In this document: one piece after another, positions 60,943-64,000 of the stretch
Layout: each line of letters opens with the position of its first letter
How positions within the stretch are numbered: the stretch's first letter is position 1
Assembly (NCBI GenBank): GCA_019420345.1
Contig: JAHZHI010000001.1
Location: 9,942 to 73,941 of the forward strand
Length of the DNA stretch: 64,000 nt
Direction of reading: 5' to 3'
From: Peptococcaceae bacterium
GTDB lineage: Bacteria > Bacillota > Peptococcia > Peptococcales > Peptococcaceae
The notes under the pieces: generated by a model
Told to the model about the DNA's origin: nothing
The model's input: only the letters and a program-made list of their open reading frames with translations
The model's database searches: none
Made by a program: the position numbers and the translations under genes

Positions 60943-61045
60943 AGAAAGAAAGGCAATGATTATTATTTTTTAAGACTTCCTGAACGTCTCTCAGCCAATG
61001 CCTGCAACCAATGACTCAATGCGCTCTTTGCGCGTGAACAACCGA

Positions 61046-61074
61046 TTGACAAGCCTTCGCCGCCGATTTATACT
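61046..61074 (+). promoter_or_regulatory. metG promoter
   Basis: TTGACA (61046-61051), 17-bp spacer, TATACT (61069-61074). Start expected near 61081. Confidence 0.8.
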
Positions 61075-61082
61075 TAATTGTG

Positions 61083-61138
61083 GGCCGATTGTCGGTCTAC
61101 TATTTTGTCATCCACGCCTGCCTCGGCGGGCGTTTTTT
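61083..61138 (+). terminator. Terminator in the metG leader (possible attenuator)
   Basis: Directly after the predicted start a small stem (GGCCGA/TCGGTC, 61083-61097) is followed by an 8-bp hairpin with CTCG loop (61114-61133) and TTTTTT. The metG ribosome site comes 11 nt later. No T-box fits in this short leader. Confidence 0.6.
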
Positions 61139-61159
61139 AATAATCAGAGGAGGCTTACA

Positions 61160-63091
61160 ATGAGCAACGATACCTTCTATATCACAACACCTATTTATTA
61201 CCCAAGTGCCAAGCTGCACATCGGCAACGCTTACAGCACCGTACTCGCCGATACTGCTGCCCGCTATAAAAAAATGCGCGGCATTGACACCTTCTTTTTG
61301 ACTGGCAGCGACGAACACGGTCAAAAAATCCAACGTGCAGCAGAAGCTGCCGGCGTCACCCCAAAAGAATATGTCGATCAGATCGTTGAAGGACCTGGCG
61401 GCTTCAAAAATCTCTGGGATGCACTGATGATCGACTATGACAAATTCATCCGTACCACAGATGATTACCATGTCAAAGCGGTTCAGAAATTGTTCCAGAT
61501 CATCTATGAAAAAGGCGACATCTATAAATCATCTTACAGCGGTCACTATTGCACCAGCTGCGAAACTTTCTTCACTGATCTTCAGCTTGTAGACGGCGAC
61601 CACTGCCCAGACTGCGGCAAGAAAACCGAAATTCTTTCTGAAGAAAGCTACTTCTTCAAAATGAGCAACTATCAGGATCAATTGCTTCAATATATTGAAG
61701 ACCATCCTAATTTTATCATGCCTGAAAGCCGCCGCAACGAAATGATCAACTTCATTAAAGGCGGACTCGAAGACCTCTGCATTTCCCGCTCCACCTTTGA
61801 CTGGGGCATTCCAGTGCCAATCGATGGCAAGCATGTCATCTATGTATGGTTTGATGCACTTTCCAACTATATCACTGCCTTAGGCTGGAACAGCGACGAC
61901 GACAGCCTTTATCAGAAATACTGGCCAGCCGATGTCCATCTCGTTGGTAAAGACATCGTCCGCTTCCACTCGATCATCTGGCCAACCATTTTACTGGCAG
62001 CCGACATTCCTCTGCCAAAGCAAATCTTTGGCCATGGCTGGGTGCTGAGTGATGGCGGCAAAATGAGCAAATCCAAAGGCAACGTGGTAGACCCATTCAA
62101 GCTCATTGAAAAATATGGCGTGGATGCTGTACGCTACTATCTCCTGCGTGAAATTCCAATCGGTCAGGACGGCAACTACACCGAAGAATTGTTCATCACC
62201 CGCTATAACAACGACCTTGCCAATGACTACGGCAACCTCGTCAGCCGCACGATCAGCATGATCGACAAATATTGTGATGGCATCATGCCGGCTTCTGAAC
62301 AGGAAGAAGTCATCGACGAAGACCTCGTTCAGATGGCGATTACCCTTGCAGCACAAGTGGCGTTTGAACTCGACAAGCTCAATTTCCCTGGTGCATTAAG
62401 CCGCATCTTTGCCTTAATCGGCCGCGCCAACAAATACATCGATGAAACCACGCCATGGATTCTTGCAAAAGACGACAAATACCATGCACGCCTCATGACC
62501 GTTCTCTACAATTTGGCTGAAATCGTCCGCATCACAACCATTCTCTTAAAGCCATTCATGCCAGATTTGGCACCTCGTGTATCCGAACAGCTCGGTGTTG
62601 ATCTGACACAGGCCACTTGGGCCGATGCAACCACCTGGGCAATGATTCCTGCCGGAGCAAAGGTTCACAAAGGCGCCCCACTCTTCCCTCGCATTGACCC
62701 AGCCAGCATTGAACTGCCAGCTGAAAAAGAAGAAAAACCGGCTGTCACTTTCAAAGACGAAGTGGCTTTCGATGATTTCAGCAAACTGGATCTGCGCGTC
62801 GCCCTTGTTAAAGACTGCAAGCCTGTCGAAAAAGCAGACAAACTGCTGCAATTTACGCTGGACGTTGGCGGTGAAGAACGCACCATCGTCAGCGGCATTC
62901 GCTCTTTCTACAAAGATCCAGCAGCGCTCATCGGCAAAAAGCTGGTCATCATTGCCAACCTGGCACCAAAGAAAATTCGCGGCATCATGAGCCGTGGTAT
63001 GATTCTGACCGCAGCTAGCGATGACGACAGCGTGCTTGAAGTGCTGCAGGTTGCAAGTGATGCCATCGCTTCTGGCGCATCCATTTCCTGA
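61160..63091 (+). CDS. metG: Methionyl-tRNA synthetase
   Basis: 643 residues from the ATG at 61160, preceded by AGAGGAGGCTTACA; a reading 54 codons longer crosses the promoter. Class I synthetase: the HIGH-type motif is AKLHIGNAYST (residue 16 on) and the KMSKS motif is GGKMSKSKGN. A zinc site is seen as CTSCETFF and CPDCGKK. The C-terminal tRNA-binding EMAP/Trbp111-like domain is at about 540-643 (DFSKLDLRVALV, SGIRSFY, MSRGMILTA). It starts a transcript with tatD. Confidence 0.97.
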   Translation: MSNDTFYITTPIYYPSAKLHIGNAYSTVLADTAARYKKMRGIDTFFLTGSDEHGQKIQRAAEAAGVTPKEYVDQIVEGPGGFKNLWDALMIDYDKFIRTTDDYHVKAVQKLFQIIYEKGDIYKSSYSGHYCTSCETFFTDLQLVDGDHCPDCGKKTEILSEESYFFKMSNYQDQLLQYIEDHPNFIMPESRRNEMINFIKGGLEDLCISRSTFDWGIPVPIDGKHVIYVWFDALSNYITALGWNSDDDSLYQKYWPADVHLVGKDIVRFHSIIWPTILLAADIPLPKQIFGHGWVLSDGGKMSKSKGNVVDPFKLIEKYGVDAVRYYLLREIPIGQDGNYTEELFITRYNNDLANDYGNLVSRTISMIDKYCDGIMPASEQEEVIDEDLVQMAITLAAQVAFELDKLNFPGALSRIFALIGRANKYIDETTPWILAKDDKYHARLMTVLYNLAEIVRITTILLKPFMPDLAPRVSEQLGVDLTQATWADATTWAMIPAGAKVHKGAPLFPRIDPASIELPAEKEEKPAVTFKDEVAFDDFSKLDLRVALVKDCKPVEKADKLLQFTLDVGGEERTIVSGIRSFYKDPAALIGKKLVIIANLAPKKIRGIMSRGMILTAASDDDSVLEVLQVASDAIASGASIS

Positions 63092-63099
63092 GGCACGCC

Positions 63100-63870
63100 A
63101 TGCAATACTTGATGGACACCCACGCACATCTCATGGACCCGGCTTTTCAAGAGGATTATGCAGATGTGCTCGCACGCACATTGGAACTGCATGCCATCAT
63201 CAACATTGGCTGTAATTTTGAAGACGCTGAAGCTGCGGTTACACTGGCCGAACAAGAGCCACAAGTCTACGCAGCCGTCGCCCTTCATCCTGAAGATGCG
63301 CGGAAATATGATCCCAGCAAATGGGACCGTCTTGTTGAACTGGCCAAGCACCCTCGTGTGATTGCCATTGGCGAAACAGGGCTGGACTACCATTGGGACA
63401 CAGCAACGCCGGAAGAACAAAAAGTTCTTCTTTCGCGTCATATTGAACTGGCAAAGGCGCTCGGCAAGCCTCTCATCATTCACGACCGTGAAGCACATCG
63501 CGACTGTTTTGATGCATTGTGGGCCGACGGCGCCGAAACCGTTGGCGGCGTGTTTCACGCTTACTCCGGTTCTGTGGAAATGATGCACGAAGCCTTGGAG
63601 CATCATTTTTACATTGGCCTGGGCGGTGTGGTCACCTTCAAAAATGCCAAAACTGCCAAACAAGTCGCCCAGGAAGTGCCGCTTGACCGCTTGCTGCTTG
63701 AAACGGACTGTCCTTACATGACGCCGGTGCCATTCCGCGGCAAACGCAACGAACCAAGCTACGTGCGCTACGTCGCAGAAGAAATCGCCAAGCTCCGCGG
63801 CATTGACGTTAAAACGCTCTGCCGCGCCACCTACGAAAATGCATGCCGATTGTTTAAAACGGATTTCTAA
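63100..63870 (+). CDS. tatD: TatD family metal-dependent DNase
   Basis: 256 residues. The metal ligands of the amidohydrolase-like barrel are in order: MDTHAHLMD, AIGETGLDYHWD, IIHDREAH, FHAYSGS and LLETDCPYM. TatD enzymes are 3'-5' nucleases acting on DNA or tRNA-like substrates; the metG-tatD order (often with rnmV and ksgA further on) is common in Firmicutes. It starts 8 nt after the metG stop. Confidence 0.95.
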   Translation: MQYLMDTHAHLMDPAFQEDYADVLARTLELHAIINIGCNFEDAEAAVTLAEQEPQVYAAVALHPEDARKYDPSKWDRLVELAKHPRVIAIGETGLDYHWDTATPEEQKVLLSRHIELAKALGKPLIIHDREAHRDCFDALWADGAETVGGVFHAYSGSVEMMHEALEHHFYIGLGGVVTFKNAKTAKQVAQEVPLDRLLLETDCPYMTPVPFRGKRNEPSYVRYVAEEIAKLRGIDVKTLCRATYENACRLFKTDF

Positions 63871-63877
63871 CACAAAT

Positions 63878-63910
63878 CAGCCGCTCACCAAAGTGGGCGG
63901 CTTTTCTTTT
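63878..63910 (+). terminator. metG-tatD terminator
   Basis: GCCGCTCACC / GGTGGGCGGC-like stem (GCCGC...GCGGC with AAAG loop) followed by TTTTCTTTT. The final 90 bases show a TATAAT at about 63924 but no gene within the window. Confidence 0.8.
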
Positions 63911-64000
63911 GCACGCACATCTTATATAATGAAACCATCTACTGAAAAGACCTGCTAATAAAAGTCAAGCCATAAATCCATGATTTTTCATCATAGATTT

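Noticed and set aside
61020..61160. T-box or SAM riboswitch for metG
   Set aside because: Only about 80 nt separate the predicted start and the ATG, too short for either; neither consensus is seen.

Overview
The window is a stretch of bacterial chromosome with mixed base composition (roughly half G+C by eye) and dense, mostly minus-strand operons. The organism is most likely an anaerobic member of the Bacillota (Firmicutes; Clostridia or Negativicutes). The evidence is a CIRCE-controlled hrcA-grpE-dnaK-dnaJ operon, a PRPP-type ykkC riboswitch, the long single-chain PurL, an oxygen-sensitive class III ribonucleotide reductase with its radical-SAM activase, a lactate permease, type III glutamine synthetase, an AgrC/LytTR-type two-component pair, strong AGGAGG ribosome sites and -35/-10 promoters spaced 17 bp. 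I cannot place it to genus. No tRNA, rRNA, CRISPR array or prophage was found.

Layout. 1-2930 (minus, running off the left edge) is a secreted repeat protein with two cysteine-rich GLUG-repeat modules and an InlB-type repeat; a gene-poor structured stretch (2931-3557) and a LuxR-type regulator follow. 4832-17384 is one nine-gene de novo purine operon (purE-B-C-F-M-N-H-D-L, transcribed right to left) behind a promoter, PRPP riboswitch and intrinsic terminator. 17417-19551 holds yraN, yqeY, two uncharacterised cysteine-rich membrane proteins and rpmB. 19848-20472 is a toxin-first HigBA-like pair. A CPBP membrane protease and a possible 25-codon small gene follow. The plus-strand pair mutY and an LCP wall-assembly protein then face a UvrA2-type ATPase. 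26909-28006 is a rhodanese lipoprotein / barstar / barnase-like lipoprotein cluster. 28817-33609 is the heat-shock operon, followed by hemW, lepA, murJ, glnN and lctP.

42605-52586 is more accessory: a metallophosphatase, a membrane glycosyltransferase, TraX, a complete IS1182-family insertion sequence (45761-47297) flanked by a duplicated 24-bp terminator hairpin, a copper-amine-oxidase-like stalk protein, an AgrC/LytTR-like two-component pair without agrBD, an AEC transporter and an inositol-monophosphatase-like gene. 52599-57532 carries nrdD (with a fused glutaredoxin-like domain), nrdG and a polytopic membrane protein. 57608-60874 is a nicotinate-salvage operon (pncB, a Nudix/NrtR-like regulator, a DUF695/RraB-like protein). 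The right end is plus-strand metG and tatD.

Most of the window is housekeeping. The most interesting non-routine items are the cysteine-laddered GLUG protein, the IS-duplicated terminator, the barnase-like lipoprotein, the DnaJ-zinc-finger-like membrane pair, the small gene at 21497-21574, the NrdD-glutaredoxin fusion with its terminator-embedded promoter, and the terminator in the metG leader. I saw no clearly new defence or mobile system.
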